Origin: Streptomyces sp. NBC_01445
Lineage (GTDB): Bacteria; Actinomycetota; Actinomycetes; Streptomycetales; Streptomycetaceae
Length of the DNA stretch: 64,000 bases
Reading direction: 5' to 3'
Assembly (NCBI RefSeq): GCF_035918235.1
Contig: NZ_CP109485.1
Location: forward strand, 10,013,001-10,077,000
This document shows positions 52,122 to 60,294 of this stretch, in pieces. Below the pieces are notes generated by a model, which was not told the DNA's origin, did no database searches, and was given only the letters and a program-made list of their open reading frames with translations. Position 1 is the stretch's first letter. Every line of letters starts with the position of its first letter. Position numbers and translations under genes: made by a program.

Positions 52122-53309
52122 CTATCTGGCGGAGCGTGCGGCGTCCAGCAGTACGTCGACGAGCTGCTCCGCCGCATCGGGCCGCCCGTGCTCGCGGGCG
52201 GCCTGCGCCATGGCCGCCCGCCGTTCCGGGTCCGTCAGCAGCGGGCCGAGCGCGTCCGTCAGCCGGTCCGCGCTGACCTCACCGACGAGCGCGACGGCCG
52301 CGCCGGCCTCCTCCAAGTGCCGGGCATTGTGGGCCTGTTCGTTGCCCGCCGATGAGGCGAGCGGAACGAACACGGCAGGCTTGCCGAGCGCGGTGAGTTC
52401 CGCGAGGGTTCCGGCCCCGCTGCGGGACACGACGACATCGGCCAGGGCCAGCACGTCCGGCAGCTCCGACCCGACGAACCCGGTCAGGTAGTACCGCCCG
52501 GCCAGGTGGACCGGCAGGCGGGCCGCGTTGCCACGCAGCCCTTCGACGTTGGCCGGTCCGCACTGGTGCACCACGTTGGCTCGTTCCAGCAGCCACGCCA
52601 GCGCGTCACGCACCACGTCATTGATCTGCTGCGCACCTTGGGCACCGCCGGTGACGTAGACGGTGGGCAGGCGCCGGTCGAAGCCGGTGAGGCCCAGGGC
52701 GGCGACGGCCTTGTCCGCGTTTCCCGTGAGGACCTCTGGCCGCACAGGGTTACCCGTGACGACAGCGGAGGCGCGCACGGTCTCGGGCAGCAGTGCGAGG
52801 GACGACTCCGACGACAGCGCGATGCGCGTTGCCGAGGCGGCGAGCTTGCGGTTCGCCAGGCCCAGGCGCACCGTCTGCTCGTGGAGCACGAGAGGACGGC
52901 GGCAGAGGCGGGCGGCAAGTCCGGCAGGGACGGCGACGTACCCGCCTGTGGCGAGGACGACGTCCGGCTCGAACTCGGAGATCTTCGAGCGGGCTTGAGC
53001 GACGCCGAGCGGGACGCGGGCCATGTCCTTGACGTTCGCGGGGCCGAGCATCTTGAGCGGGTTCGAGGAACGGCGGATCTTGCCCGTAGCGACCGTGGTG
53101 AACGGAATGCCCTCGGCCGGAGCGACCCGAGCCTCGAGCCCCTCCGCCGTGCCGATCCACAGCACATCGAGACCGCGGCCCTCACCTGCGAGCCGGTCCC
53201 GCAGCGCGCGGATGGCCGTGAGTGCCGGGTAGGTATGACCACCCGTTCCGCCGCCGGTGACGAGGAGGCGGAACGGCGTGTGCGGAGCGCGGCTGGTGTC
53301 GCTGGTCAC
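52122..53309 (-). CDS. MurG-like UDP-GlcNAc transferase (second copy outside the division cluster)
   Basis: 395 residues with the GT28 fold. LLVTGGGTGGHTYPALT is the conserved N-terminal MurG glycine loop. IGTAEGLEARVAPAEGI, TGGYVAVPAGLAA and LHEQTVRLGLANR follow, the last with Thr-Val-Arg where typical MurG has Asn-Ala. SGAGTLAELTALGKPAVFVPL and EQAHNARHLEEAGAAV carry the UDP-sugar site. It would add GlcNAc to lipid I or a related acceptor at the membrane. No division or peptidoglycan genes are nearby, so it is a paralogue. GTG start at 53309. A divergent P-loop kinase starts 167 bp away. Confidence 0.88.
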   Translation of the reverse strand: MTSDTSRAPHTPFRLLVTGGGTGGHTYPALTAIRALRDRLAGEGRGLDVLWIGTAEGLEARVAPAEGIPFTTVATGKIRRSSNPLKMLGPANVKDMARVPLGVAQARSKISEFEPDVVLATGGYVAVPAGLAARLCRRPLVLHEQTVRLGLANRKLAASATRIALSSESSLALLPETVRASAVVTGNPVRPEVLTGNADKAVAALGLTGFDRRLPTVYVTGGAQGAQQINDVVRDALAWLLERANVVHQCGPANVEGLRGNAARLPVHLAGRYYLTGFVGSELPDVLALADVVVSRSGAGTLAELTALGKPAVFVPLASSAGNEQAHNARHLEEAGAAVALVGEVSADRLTDALGPLLTDPERRAAMAQAAREHGRPDAAEQLVDVLLDAARSAR

Positions 53310-53476
53310 GAGACGTCCAATCTGGCTGCGTAGGGCATCGCCCGTCGTGCCCTCAACTCCCGCCGACGAAAGGCGGTCTGCGAGGTGCAGCCTTCCATAC
53401 CGGTGCCATACCGCTCTTGCTCCCGTTCGACCGCACCTGTAGGCATCGTCCCGAAAGGATAAGTAGGGTCGTCGGC

Positions 53477-54115
53477 GTGCACGATGTGCGGGTGGTATTG
53501 ATCGGCGGGACGTCGAACGTCGGAAAGTCGACCGTTGCCCATGCGGTGGCGGAGAAGCTCGGGTTCGAGTGCCTGACCACTGACGGGCTGGCGCGGCACC
53601 CCGGGCGACCTTGGAGAACCCCGGAGTGGGAGGTGCCGGCACACGTCGCCGAGCACTACGGATCACTCACGGTTGACGAACTGATCACGTCCGTTCTCGG
53701 CCACTACGATCGGCTGTGGCCCCGCATCGTAGAGCTGATCACGACCTATGCGGCTGAGGGCCATGGCAGGACGGGCCTGGTCATGGAGGGGTCGGCGCTC
53801 TGGCCCGTCCGCGTCGCGAGGCTGCAGGTCCCGCGCACGGCCGCCGTGTGGCTCACCACGGACGACACCGTGGTGAGCGCACGCGTTCATGCAGCGGGCC
53901 GCTATGAAGCAGCAACAGACGCAGAACGGCGTCTGATGGACAAGTTCCTGGCCCGTACGGAGCGTTACCAGACACTCATGATCGATGCCCTCGACAGGTT
54001 GGGTATGGATCGCATCGACGCGGGTGGCGGACGGTCCGTTGAAGAGCTGGCTGACATGGTGCTCGCTGCAGTAGACGCGCAGAACGCGGTGGGGCGGTCA
54101 TCCTTCGGTCGGTGA
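53477..54115 (+). CDS. P-loop small-molecule kinase
   Basis: 212 residues. GTG start, then VRVVLIGGTSNVGKSTVAHA, a clear Walker A motif, and LTTDGLARHPGRPW, a DxD-like site that fits a Mg/substrate role. GLVMEGSALWP is the Walker-B-like strand, and ARTERYQTLMIDAL is the lid and tail. The fold resembles 2-phosphoglycerate kinase/AAA_33-type kinases that phosphorylate small metabolites or antibiotics. The gene is separated from the MurG-like gene by 167 bp with divergent orientation. An O-phosphotransferase for an antibiotic or cell-wall intermediate is possible but unproven. Confidence 0.75.
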   Translation: MHDVRVVLIGGTSNVGKSTVAHAVAEKLGFECLTTDGLARHPGRPWRTPEWEVPAHVAEHYGSLTVDELITSVLGHYDRLWPRIVELITTYAAEGHGRTGLVMEGSALWPVRVARLQVPRTAAVWLTTDDTVVSARVHAAGRYEAATDAERRLMDKFLARTERYQTLMIDALDRLGMDRIDAGGGRSVEELADMVLAAVDAQNAVGRSSFGR

Positions 54116-54169
54116 CCAGTCGTCGCGGCTCACCTATGGCAGAGCCCGACGCCAAGCCCTCGGTGGTCG

Positions 54170-54550
54170 TCACGAGGGGCGCAGCTCAGCGTGTGAAGGA
54201 ATGCGGGTAGGGCCGTGCGGGTGCTCGGTCAGCTCTCGGGAGGCTCGCGCGTGGGGCCGCCGGAGCAGGTCGCGATGCCGTCGCGAGATGGTGTCCGGAC
54301 GGACGAGCAGCCGCAGCCGGCGCAGCACTGCACGGGGCAGCGGGGCCAGGAGCGCGGCGAGGACGACCCGGTCTACGGGGGTGAACTTCAACTCTTGACG
54401 AGCCGAGTTGGTGCTCGAGGACGGCGAGCTGGTGGCGTAGGGCGAGGATTTCGGTGACCTTGGCGTGGTCACTCGTGCGCGGCAGGCGCAGGGCGGCGAA
54501 GAGGTGAGCAGCGGTCAGGTAGGTGAGACGGAGCAGCACGAGTGACCAGC
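54170..54550 (-). pseudogene. integrase-type transposase N-terminal remnant
   Basis: The minus strand gives LRLTYLTAAHLFAALRLPRTS, EILALRHQLAVLEHQL and, after a frameshift near 54420, KFTPVDRVVLAALLAPLPRAVLRRLRLLV. This is the typical start of a Streptomyces integrase-core transposase. The rve core is missing. Confidence 0.7.
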
Positions 54551-54579
54551 CTGCCGTGCCGTGCGATCGACGCCATGAC

Positions 54580-54696
54580 TGCGGTGACCCACTCGGACGT
54601 AATTGTCGGCACACACAACCTCGACACCGTGGCCGCTGAGCACAACAGCCGCCCGCGCAAGACGCTCGGCGGGGAAACCCCAGCCGAGCGCCTGTG
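54580..54696 (+). pseudogene. IS30-family transposase C-terminal remnant (left of TnpB copy 3)
   Basis: The residues LDTVAAEHNSRPRKTLGGETPAERLC match the end of IS30-like transposases (V-A-x-x-L-N-x-R-P-R-K-T-L-G-W-x-T-P-A-E). The coding frame is cut by TnpB copy 3 and continues at 56190 (ELLATTRQ-stop). An IS30-like end (GTGTTGCGACGATCCC) follows at 56221-56240. Confidence 0.75.
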
Positions 54697-54703
54697 TCAA
54701 CTA

Positions 54704-54724
54704 CCCGGTCGTGAAACGACCGGG
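54704..54724 (-). ncRNA. right-end hairpin / presumptive omega-RNA 3' part, copy 3
   Basis: The same perfect 9-bp stem (CCCGGTCGT / ACGACCGGG) as in copy 2, 2 bp from the terminal GTTGA. The guide region would be the adjoining IS30 sequence, CACAGGCGC. Confidence 0.45.
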
Positions 54725-54775
54725 CTTGCTGCTCGAGTCATCACTGGCTGTGATGGGTTCGGCTGCGTCCAGGAC

Positions 54776-55948
54776 TCACGCGATGAGGGTGAGTTCAGGG
54801 GCCGTTGACTGAGCCCCGCAGACCCACACCATCCAGCCGCGTTGGCGGATGTTGTGGGACGCGTTGTGGTCCGCGTGCTCAACGAAGCCGCAGACCCGGC
54901 ACGAGAAAACAGCCTGGGAGGGCCGGTTGCCGCGTTCGGTGTGATGGCACTTCGAGCATTCCTGGCTGGTGTAGGCCGGATCGACGTAGACGACCGGTAA
55001 TCCGGCCTTCTTCGCTTTGTAGGCGATGAACGAGCCGAGCTGGGCGAAGGGCCAGGAGTGGAGCGTGGTGCGTTGGGGCTTTCTCAGCCGTGCCCGCTCG
55101 CGGATGCCCGTGAGTGTCTCCAGGGCGATCCCGCGACCGGTGCGTTCAGCCTCCGCCACGATCCGTTTGCTGATCTTGTGGTTGATGTCCTTGGCGCGCC
55201 GGGCTTCCCTGCCCGCGTACTTCTTCGCCCGCCGCTTGGCTGACTTGGTGTTCTTCTTCTGCAGCTTGGACCGCAGCTTGCGATCCTGTTCCCGCTTGCT
55301 GTTGATCCGCCTGCCGCAGTGGCGCTCGCCGTCGGAAGTGGCCGCGATGTTCACGATCCCCAGGTCGACGCCGAGGAACCCGACCGGATGCGTGTTCAGA
55401 TCCCCCTCGGGGATCTCGCAGGTCGCGATCAAGAACCACTTCCCGCTCTGGCACACCAGGTCGGACTCACCCTTGCGGTGCGCAGCCAGGACCTCCAGCT
55501 GCCCGGCCTGCCCGGTGAACGCCACGCCCTTCAGCCGGCCAGCCGTGGTCCAGATCGATACCGTGCGTGCCTGGTGCTGCCAGGACAGCATCCGGTCGTC
55601 GTAAGGCTGCGCAGCCTCGGGCCGGAAGACCACCGGCTTGCCCGAGGCCCGGGCATGACGCCTGGAACCGGGCCGCCCGTACCGGCCGTTACGCAGGTTC
55701 GCCTTCAAGGTGGTGTAGGCGTCGCAGGATTTCTTGATGGCGTGCTGGGCGGCCTGCGCGCCCAGCCCCCACCTCTCCCGGATCTCGGCATAGGCGTGCT
55801 TGCGGAGCTCCAGCGGACGTCGCGCGTTTTCCTCGAAAGCAACCCCGGCCGCCCAGGTCGCCGCTTGATTGCAAGCATGCAGGGTCGCCTCAAGTGCCGC
55901 CGCCTGTACGGGCGTCGGCAGCAGCTTCACCCGCACCACCAGCTTCAC
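54776..55948 (-). CDS. tnpB: TnpB RNA-guided nuclease, copy 3
   Basis: 390 residues from GTG 55948 (KLVVRVKLLPTPVQ). RuvC acids are in GVDLGIVNIA, ALETLTGI (Glu before Thr) and HADHNASHNI, and the zinc ribbon is CSKCHH / CRVCGF. It ends GAQSTAPELTLIA, exactly as copy 2 does. A longer open frame reaches 56473 but is antisense host sequence. It is intact and presumably functional with its right-end RNA. Confidence 0.93.
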   Translation of the reverse strand: MKLVVRVKLLPTPVQAAALEATLHACNQAATWAAGVAFEENARRPLELRKHAYAEIRERWGLGAQAAQHAIKKSCDAYTTLKANLRNGRYGRPGSRRHARASGKPVVFRPEAAQPYDDRMLSWQHQARTVSIWTTAGRLKGVAFTGQAGQLEVLAAHRKGESDLVCQSGKWFLIATCEIPEGDLNTHPVGFLGVDLGIVNIAATSDGERHCGRRINSKREQDRKLRSKLQKKNTKSAKRRAKKYAGREARRAKDINHKISKRIVAEAERTGRGIALETLTGIRERARLRKPQRTTLHSWPFAQLGSFIAYKAKKAGLPVVYVDPAYTSQECSKCHHTERGNRPSQAVFSCRVCGFVEHADHNASHNIRQRGWMVWVCGAQSTAPELTLIA

Positions 55949-56271
55949 GATCAGCGAACCTATACACCTGGACGAAGACCCACCACACGTTCGCCCCACC
56001 TCACCCGAACGAGCGAAACCCGCCCCAGCCCTGACCGCACACACCGCCGTAGCCCGGCTCCGCCGGAACGCCCCGGGCCGCTCCACGGCCGTCATGGCCT
56101 GCGGCACGTCACGGCGACGCTCCGCGTCGCACCCCGTGGATGCGATTCCTCCCGGGCGTGAACGCCCAGGGTTCCTCGCAAGAATCCGCTGAACTTCTCG
56201 CCACCACACGTCAGTGATCACGTGTTGCGACGATCCCTGGAATTCGCCCTGTGCCGGGGCCTCCTCGTGTA

Positions 56272-56973
56272 TCAGCCTGCCGCCGCGTCCGCGGTGGCGG
56301 ATTCCGGCGCCCGGTCCGGCCCCGTCAGGCGGTGGACCGCGTCCTGCATGTGGTCGTCGAGCAGTGCGAGGAGCCGGGACTCCTCCTGGTCGCGGAGTGC
56401 CTCGATGAGGCCCGCGTGCTCCTCGACCAGGGCGTCGGGGTCCGGGTGGTCCTCGGTGAGGGCCGACAGACACATACGGGTCTCCACGAAGAGGGTTTGC
56501 GCGATCCGCTGCAGGCGCGGACTGCCGGACTCCTCGACGAGAGCCTGGTGGAAGTCCATGTCGGCCGCGCTCAAGGCGGCGTAGTTGCCGCGGCGGGCCG
56601 CCGCCTTCATGGTGCGGTGCACCTTGGCGAGGCGGTCCGCCGTACGCTGCGGATCTCCCTGCAGCACGAGGCGGCAGGCGGCGGACTCCATGGCGGTGCG
56701 GGCGAGGTAGATGTCGCGGACATCGTGCTCGTCCAGCCGTGTCACGAAGACGCCGCGGTGCGGGGCGCTGACGGCGATGCCCTGCTGCACGAGGCGTTGC
56801 AGTGCCTCGCGCAGTGGTCCCCGGCTCACGCCGAGCTGGCCCGCCAGCTCGGCCTCGCCCAGCTGGGTGCCCGGGGCGAGGCTGCCATCCATGATCGCTT
56901 CGGTGAGCTGGGCGGCGATGATGGTCGCCGCGGGTTCCCGCTTCACCGGTTGCAGAGGTTTCGCAGTGGCCAT
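56272..56973 (-). CDS. GntR/FCD family regulator of the adjacent catabolic cluster
   Basis: 233 residues. The N-terminal winged helix is clear (AIMDGSLAPGTQLGEAELAGQLGVSRGPLREALQRLVQQGI quoted in parts: GTQLGEAELAGQLGVSRGPL, then APHRGVFV). The C-terminal FCD domain has metal ligands in DMDFHQALVEESG (Asp, His) and EEHAGLIEAL (His). It probably binds a carboxylate. It is transcribed in the same direction as the two racemase-like genes and lies downstream of them. The 15-bp motif in front of each is the likely target (TTGTTGACAA-type core in one site). Confidence 0.9.
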   Translation of the reverse strand: MATAKPLQPVKREPAATIIAAQLTEAIMDGSLAPGTQLGEAELAGQLGVSRGPLREALQRLVQQGIAVSAPHRGVFVTRLDEHDVRDIYLARTAMESAACRLVLQGDPQRTADRLAKVHRTMKAAARRGNYAALSAADMDFHQALVEESGSPRLQRIAQTLFVETRMCLSALTEDHPDPDALVEEHAGLIEALRDQEESRLLALLDDHMQDAVHRLTGPDRAPESATADAAAG

Positions 56974-57010
56974 ATTCAGTTCGTTTCCTCGGATCGGCGC
57001 GGCCGTCGGC

Positions 57011-57778
57011 TCAGACGGTCGCGGGGGTGGTATCAGGCTGCCGGGTCAGACGGAAGAGGGATCCGAGTCCCTCGCGCGGCTCCGTGTCGCCCGCGAGACG
57101 CAGCCCTTCCCAGGCGGTGACCTGGTTTGCCGTCAGGACGGGCTTGCCGACGGCCTCTTCGAGTTCGTCGAGCCAGGCGGCGCTGTGCAGCGCGGTGTCG
57201 GGGAGCAGGATTGCCTCGGCGTCCGGGTGGTCGTTGCTCCTCGTCAGTTCCAGTACCTGTTCGCGGCCCAGCGTACCGACCTCGGCGGCGGTGATGATGC
57301 CGCGACCGGAGACCTGTACGACCTCGGCGCCGTGGTGCTCCAGGAACCGCACGAAGTAGTCGGCCACGTCGTCCGGGTAGGTCGCTGCGATGGCCAGGCG
57401 GCTCACGCCGAGCGCCTGCACGGCGTGAGCGAAGGCGAACGAGGTGGAGGAGGTGCGCTCCACGGGAAGACCGGCGGCCTCGGCGAGTTCGGCGACCTGC
57501 TTGCGGGCGCCTTCAGGACCGAAGATGAAGCTGGCGCTGGTGCACGCCCAGACGACCACGTCCTGCGGCTGCGCGAGGAGCTCGCCGAGGGACGCCTTGA
57601 GGCGGTGCGTGGCACCCATCTCCAGGAGGTCGTCCACCCGGTGGGCGTCCGTGCCGATGTCCGTGTGGACGAGGGTCAGCCGGACGTCGCCGCCGATCAG
57701 CTGCTCCAGGCGCGGGTAGTCGTCCTCGGCGGAGTATCCGGGGTAGAGGAACCCGACGCGGGCCGTCTTCTCGCTCAT
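57011..57778 (-). CDS. Asp/Glu racemase superfamily protein (maleate isomerase-like), second Cys absent
   Basis: 255 residues. The first half carries the superfamily Cys in VVWACTSASFIFG. Where relatives have a second Cys (C-T-N), this protein has LLPDTALHSAAW, so only one catalytic Cys is visible. Arylmalonate decarboxylases use one Cys but at the other position. The end has GKPVLTANQVTAWEGLR, typical of the family. It might be a decarboxylase, an isomerase with altered mechanism, or a partner of the neighbour. The ATG at 57778 is clear. The 15-bp motif lies 50 bp upstream. Confidence 0.8.
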   Translation of the reverse strand: MSEKTARVGFLYPGYSAEDDYPRLEQLIGGDVRLTLVHTDIGTDAHRVDDLLEMGATHRLKASLGELLAQPQDVVVWACTSASFIFGPEGARKQVAELAEAAGLPVERTSSTSFAFAHAVQALGVSRLAIAATYPDDVADYFVRFLEHHGAEVVQVSGRGIITAAEVGTLGREQVLELTRSNDHPDAEAILLPDTALHSAAWLDELEEAVGKPVLTANQVTAWEGLRLAGDTEPREGLGSLFRLTRQPDTTPATV

Positions 57779-57827
57779 GCTTCGGTCGTCCTTTCGTGCC
57801 GGTAGTCTACTGCGTAAACAAGCCGGA

Positions 57828-57842
57828 TGTAGATTGTTGACA
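57828..57842. promoter_or_regulatory. 15-bp shared motif, site 1
   Basis: TGTAGATTGTTGACA on the plus strand, 50 bp upstream of the 57011-57778 gene start. The identical 15 bases recur at 58967-58981. The TGT...ACA ends and imperfect symmetry fit a GntR/FCD operator. Confidence 0.65.
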
Positions 57843-57924
57843 GTCGGTCATCGGCTGTCGGTACGTGCGAAGAGGTGTGCGCACCGGCGGCGTCTTGCAC
57901 GGAGGCCGCCGGTGCGGTCGTGCG

Positions 57925-58809
57925 TCAGCCGAGATCCAGGCTCGTGGCCGGATCGTCCGGCGGCGTCGGCGCTGCGGGCTCCGGGGCGGCGGCGAGCGGG
58001 CTCCACTCGACAGCGGCCGACGGGGCGGAAGGCCCGGCGCTCTTGCTGCAGTACGGGGCCAGGGCGGCGCGGGCCGCAGGGTCGATCAGTGACTGGTAGT
58101 CGCCCGTCGGCTGCGCGCCCGCGTGGCGCAGCGCCGACCACATGGTGACCTGGTTGGCGGAGATCACCGGGATCCGCAGCTCGGCCTCCAGCTGCGGGAT
58201 CACGTCGTACGTGGCCAGGTTGGTGCAGCTGATGAAGAGGCAGTCGGCGTCCGTGAGGTCCGCGGACCTGGCCAGCTCCACGACGTCCCGGTAGCCGACC
58301 TGCCAGATCTCTCCGGTCAGGCCCATGTACTCGCGGCTGACGACGTCGATGTCCGCCTCGGCCAGGTAGTCCGCCAGGGCGTCGGTCAGCGACTGCGTGT
58401 ACGGGGTGATCACGCTGACCCGGCGCGCCCCCAGCTCCTGCAGCGCCTCCAGCAGGGCGCCGGAGGTGGTGACGGAGGGCATGCCGCGCCCGGAGCCGCT
58501 CATGGAGGCGCACATGGCCCGCTCGTAGGCGATACCGCCGACGAAACTGCCGGAGGTGCAGGCGTATGCGAACGAGACCGGACGTACCGCATCGAGCGCG
58601 GTGACGGCGTGCTGGAGCGTCTCGTGCTCGCTGATCAGGCGAGCCATGTCCACGCTGACCTCGACCGGCACATACGGGGTGCGCGTCAGGTGGAGGGAGA
58701 CCTCCTCGGGGGTCCAGCGCCACAGTTCGCGGTCGAGCGCGAAGTCGAACGGGGCGACTACGCCGATGCCGCGCTGCGGTACAGGTCCGCCGAAGGTCGT
58801 GATGTCCAA
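57925..58809 (-). CDS. Asp/Glu racemase superfamily, maleate cis-trans isomerase-like
   Basis: 294 residues from a TTG at 58809 (after GAAGGGGC). Both catalytic Cys are present: FAYACTSGSFVGG and LFISCTNLATYDV. The conserved ISANQVTMWSALR follows near residue 230. The last 50 residues are a Pro/Ala-rich tail with no family match. The pair of Cys is the mark of maleate isomerase and related Asp/Glu/hydantoin racemases. It is transcribed towards 57011 and may be in one unit with it, though a motif copy lies in the gap. The other copy lies 158 bp upstream of this gene. Confidence 0.87.
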   Translation of the reverse strand: MDITTFGGPVPQRGIGVVAPFDFALDRELWRWTPEEVSLHLTRTPYVPVEVSVDMARLISEHETLQHAVTALDAVRPVSFAYACTSGSFVGGIAYERAMCASMSGSGRGMPSVTTSGALLEALQELGARRVSVITPYTQSLTDALADYLAEADIDVVSREYMGLTGEIWQVGYRDVVELARSADLTDADCLFISCTNLATYDVIPQLEAELRIPVISANQVTMWSALRHAGAQPTGDYQSLIDPAARAALAPYCSKSAGPSAPSAAVEWSPLAAAPEPAAPTPPDDPATSLDLG

Positions 58810-58966
58810 TGCAGAGCCCCTTCGTGGCTGCACGCGTACGGATGCGGTCCGTGCGCCTGAGGTGGACGTGGTGACAAGGTCGTGCTGAAGGGCGGTAGGA
58901 AGTGGCCGCCCGGCCCGCGGACGGTGCGGGTTTCGGTCGGTCGGCCTCCGGGTAAGCGAGGTGGAC

Positions 58967-58981
58967 TGTAGATTGTTGACA
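58967..58981. promoter_or_regulatory. 15-bp shared motif, site 2
   Basis: TGTAGATTGTTGACA, continuing as ...TTGTTGACAA with an extra A, in the divergent gap between the maleate isomerase-like gene (minus) and the hydroxyacid dehydrogenase operon (plus). The same 15 bases occur at 57828-57842. Confidence 0.65.
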
Positions 58982-59277
58982 ACGTAAAGACGTGGTGCAT
59001 AGCGTGTCAATCCCCAGCGGGGAAAGGCTCGTTCCCCGAGGTGAGCGAGCGGGTGGACGGCGGGGGAAGGAACAGCTCCGGCCCCGTCGGGCACCCCGCT
59101 CCTTCCATGATCCTTCTTCGTCCGTCGTCCTGCATGCTGCGTCCGTGAACTGCTGCCGATCATGTGGGGACACGCCGTCGTCCGCCCGTATGCCGCCCCC
59201 AATCCGTCGGCGTACGTCCCCGTCCGCACCCTGTCCCACCGACCGTCGCCGCAGTGCCGAGCGACCGAAGGACCGCC

Positions 59278-60294
59278 GTGACGAAGTCCGAGAATTCCCG
59301 AGCCCCCCGTGTCCTGGTGCTTGCCGACCAGCGGCCACCCGGCATGGACGACGTGGCCGCCCACGCCGACCTTGTCTGCATCCCCGAGGAGCGGCTGGCT
59401 GTAGAACTGCCGCACGCTGACGCGCTGCTGGTCTGGGAGTTCGGCACCGAGGCGCTGCCCGCCGCCTGGCCGGCGCAGGGCGGCCCGCGCTGGGTCCACA
59501 CCGCCAGCGCCGGAGTGGACCGGCTGATGTTCCCCGCCCTGTGCGACTCCGACGTCCTGCTGACCAACTCGCGTGGCGTCTTCGAGCAGCCCATCGCCGA
59601 GTACGTGGCCGGCCAGATCGTCGCCCTCGCCAAGGACTTCAAGGGGACGTACAACCGGCAGCAGGGCCGACTCTGGCAGCACCGGGTCACCGAGCGGGTC
59701 TCGGGAACGCGCGCGGTCGTCGTGGGCGGCGGGCCCATCGGGCGGGCCGTCGTGCGCACCCTGCGGGCGCTCGGACTGCGGGCGGACCTGGTGGGGCGCA
59801 CCCGCAGGGACGACGACCCGGAGGTCGGCACGGTGCACGCCTTCGACGAACTCGACACGCTGCTCCCGGTCGCCGACTGGGTGGTCTGCGCGGCACCGCT
59901 GACGGACCAGACCGAGGACATGTTCGACGCGGCGGCGTTCGCGCGGATGAAGCGCGGCGCCCGGTTCCTGAACGTGGGGCGCGGACCGATCGTCGTCGAG
60001 AAGGACCTGCTGGCCGCCTTGGAGGAGGGGCAGCTGGGCGGCGCCGCCCTGGACGTGTTCCGGCAGGAGCCGCTGCCCGCCGACAGCCCGATGTGGGACG
60101 CGCCCAACCTGCTGGTGTCGCCGCACATGTCGGCCGATACCGACACCTGGCTGGAGGACCTCGCCGAGGTCTTCGCCGACAACTTCGCGCGCTGGCGCTC
60201 CGGCCGCCCGCTGCGCAACGTCGTGGACAAGGAACTGGGCTACGTACCGGTCTCGGCCGGCGCGCAGACCGCATCCCAGGAGGGAACCCGATGA
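59278..60294 (+). CDS. D-2-hydroxyacid dehydrogenase
   Basis: 338 residues. The NAD-binding domain has VVVGGGPIGRAVVRTLRALGL and a basic VGRTRRD after strand 2, suggesting NADP. The catalytic triad of the family is seen: Arg in NVGRGPIVVE, Glu in DVFRQEPLP and His in SPHMSADT. It should oxidise or reduce a D-2-hydroxy acid/2-keto acid pair. The GTG at 59278 follows AAGGAC, and the longer upstream frame crosses the promoter. Its stop overlaps the amidase start (ATGA), so they form an operon. Confidence 0.92.
   Translation: MTKSENSRAPRVLVLADQRPPGMDDVAAHADLVCIPEERLAVELPHADALLVWEFGTEALPAAWPAQGGPRWVHTASAGVDRLMFPALCDSDVLLTNSRGVFEQPIAEYVAGQIVALAKDFKGTYNRQQGRLWQHRVTERVSGTRAVVVGGGPIGRAVVRTLRALGLRADLVGRTRRDDDPEVGTVHAFDELDTLLPVADWVVCAAPLTDQTEDMFDAAAFARMKRGARFLNVGRGPIVVEKDLLAALEEGQLGGAALDVFRQEPLPADSPMWDAPNLLVSPHMSADTDTWLEDLAEVFADNFARWRSGRPLRNVVDKELGYVPVSAGAQTASQEGTR

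Larger units (their letters stand above)
54697..56189 (-). mobile_element. TnpB-only IS605-type element, copy 3
   Basis: 1493 bp, from ...GTTGA at 54697-54701 to the left end at 56189, next to host TTCA (56190-56193). It is nearly identical in layout to copy 2 without its IS1182. It lies within the last codons of an IS30-like transposase remnant. Copies 2 and 3 are in the same orientation, about 22 kb apart. Confidence 0.9.

Noticed and set aside
54776..56473. Extended 565-codon TnpB frame
   Set aside because: Codons before 55948 lie in the left end and host; copy 2 has the same GTG start.
57828..57842. TTGACA inside the shared 15-mer as a -35 element
   Set aside because: It points along the plus strand, opposite to both racemase-like genes, so it cannot drive them; for site 2 it could only serve the divergent operon.
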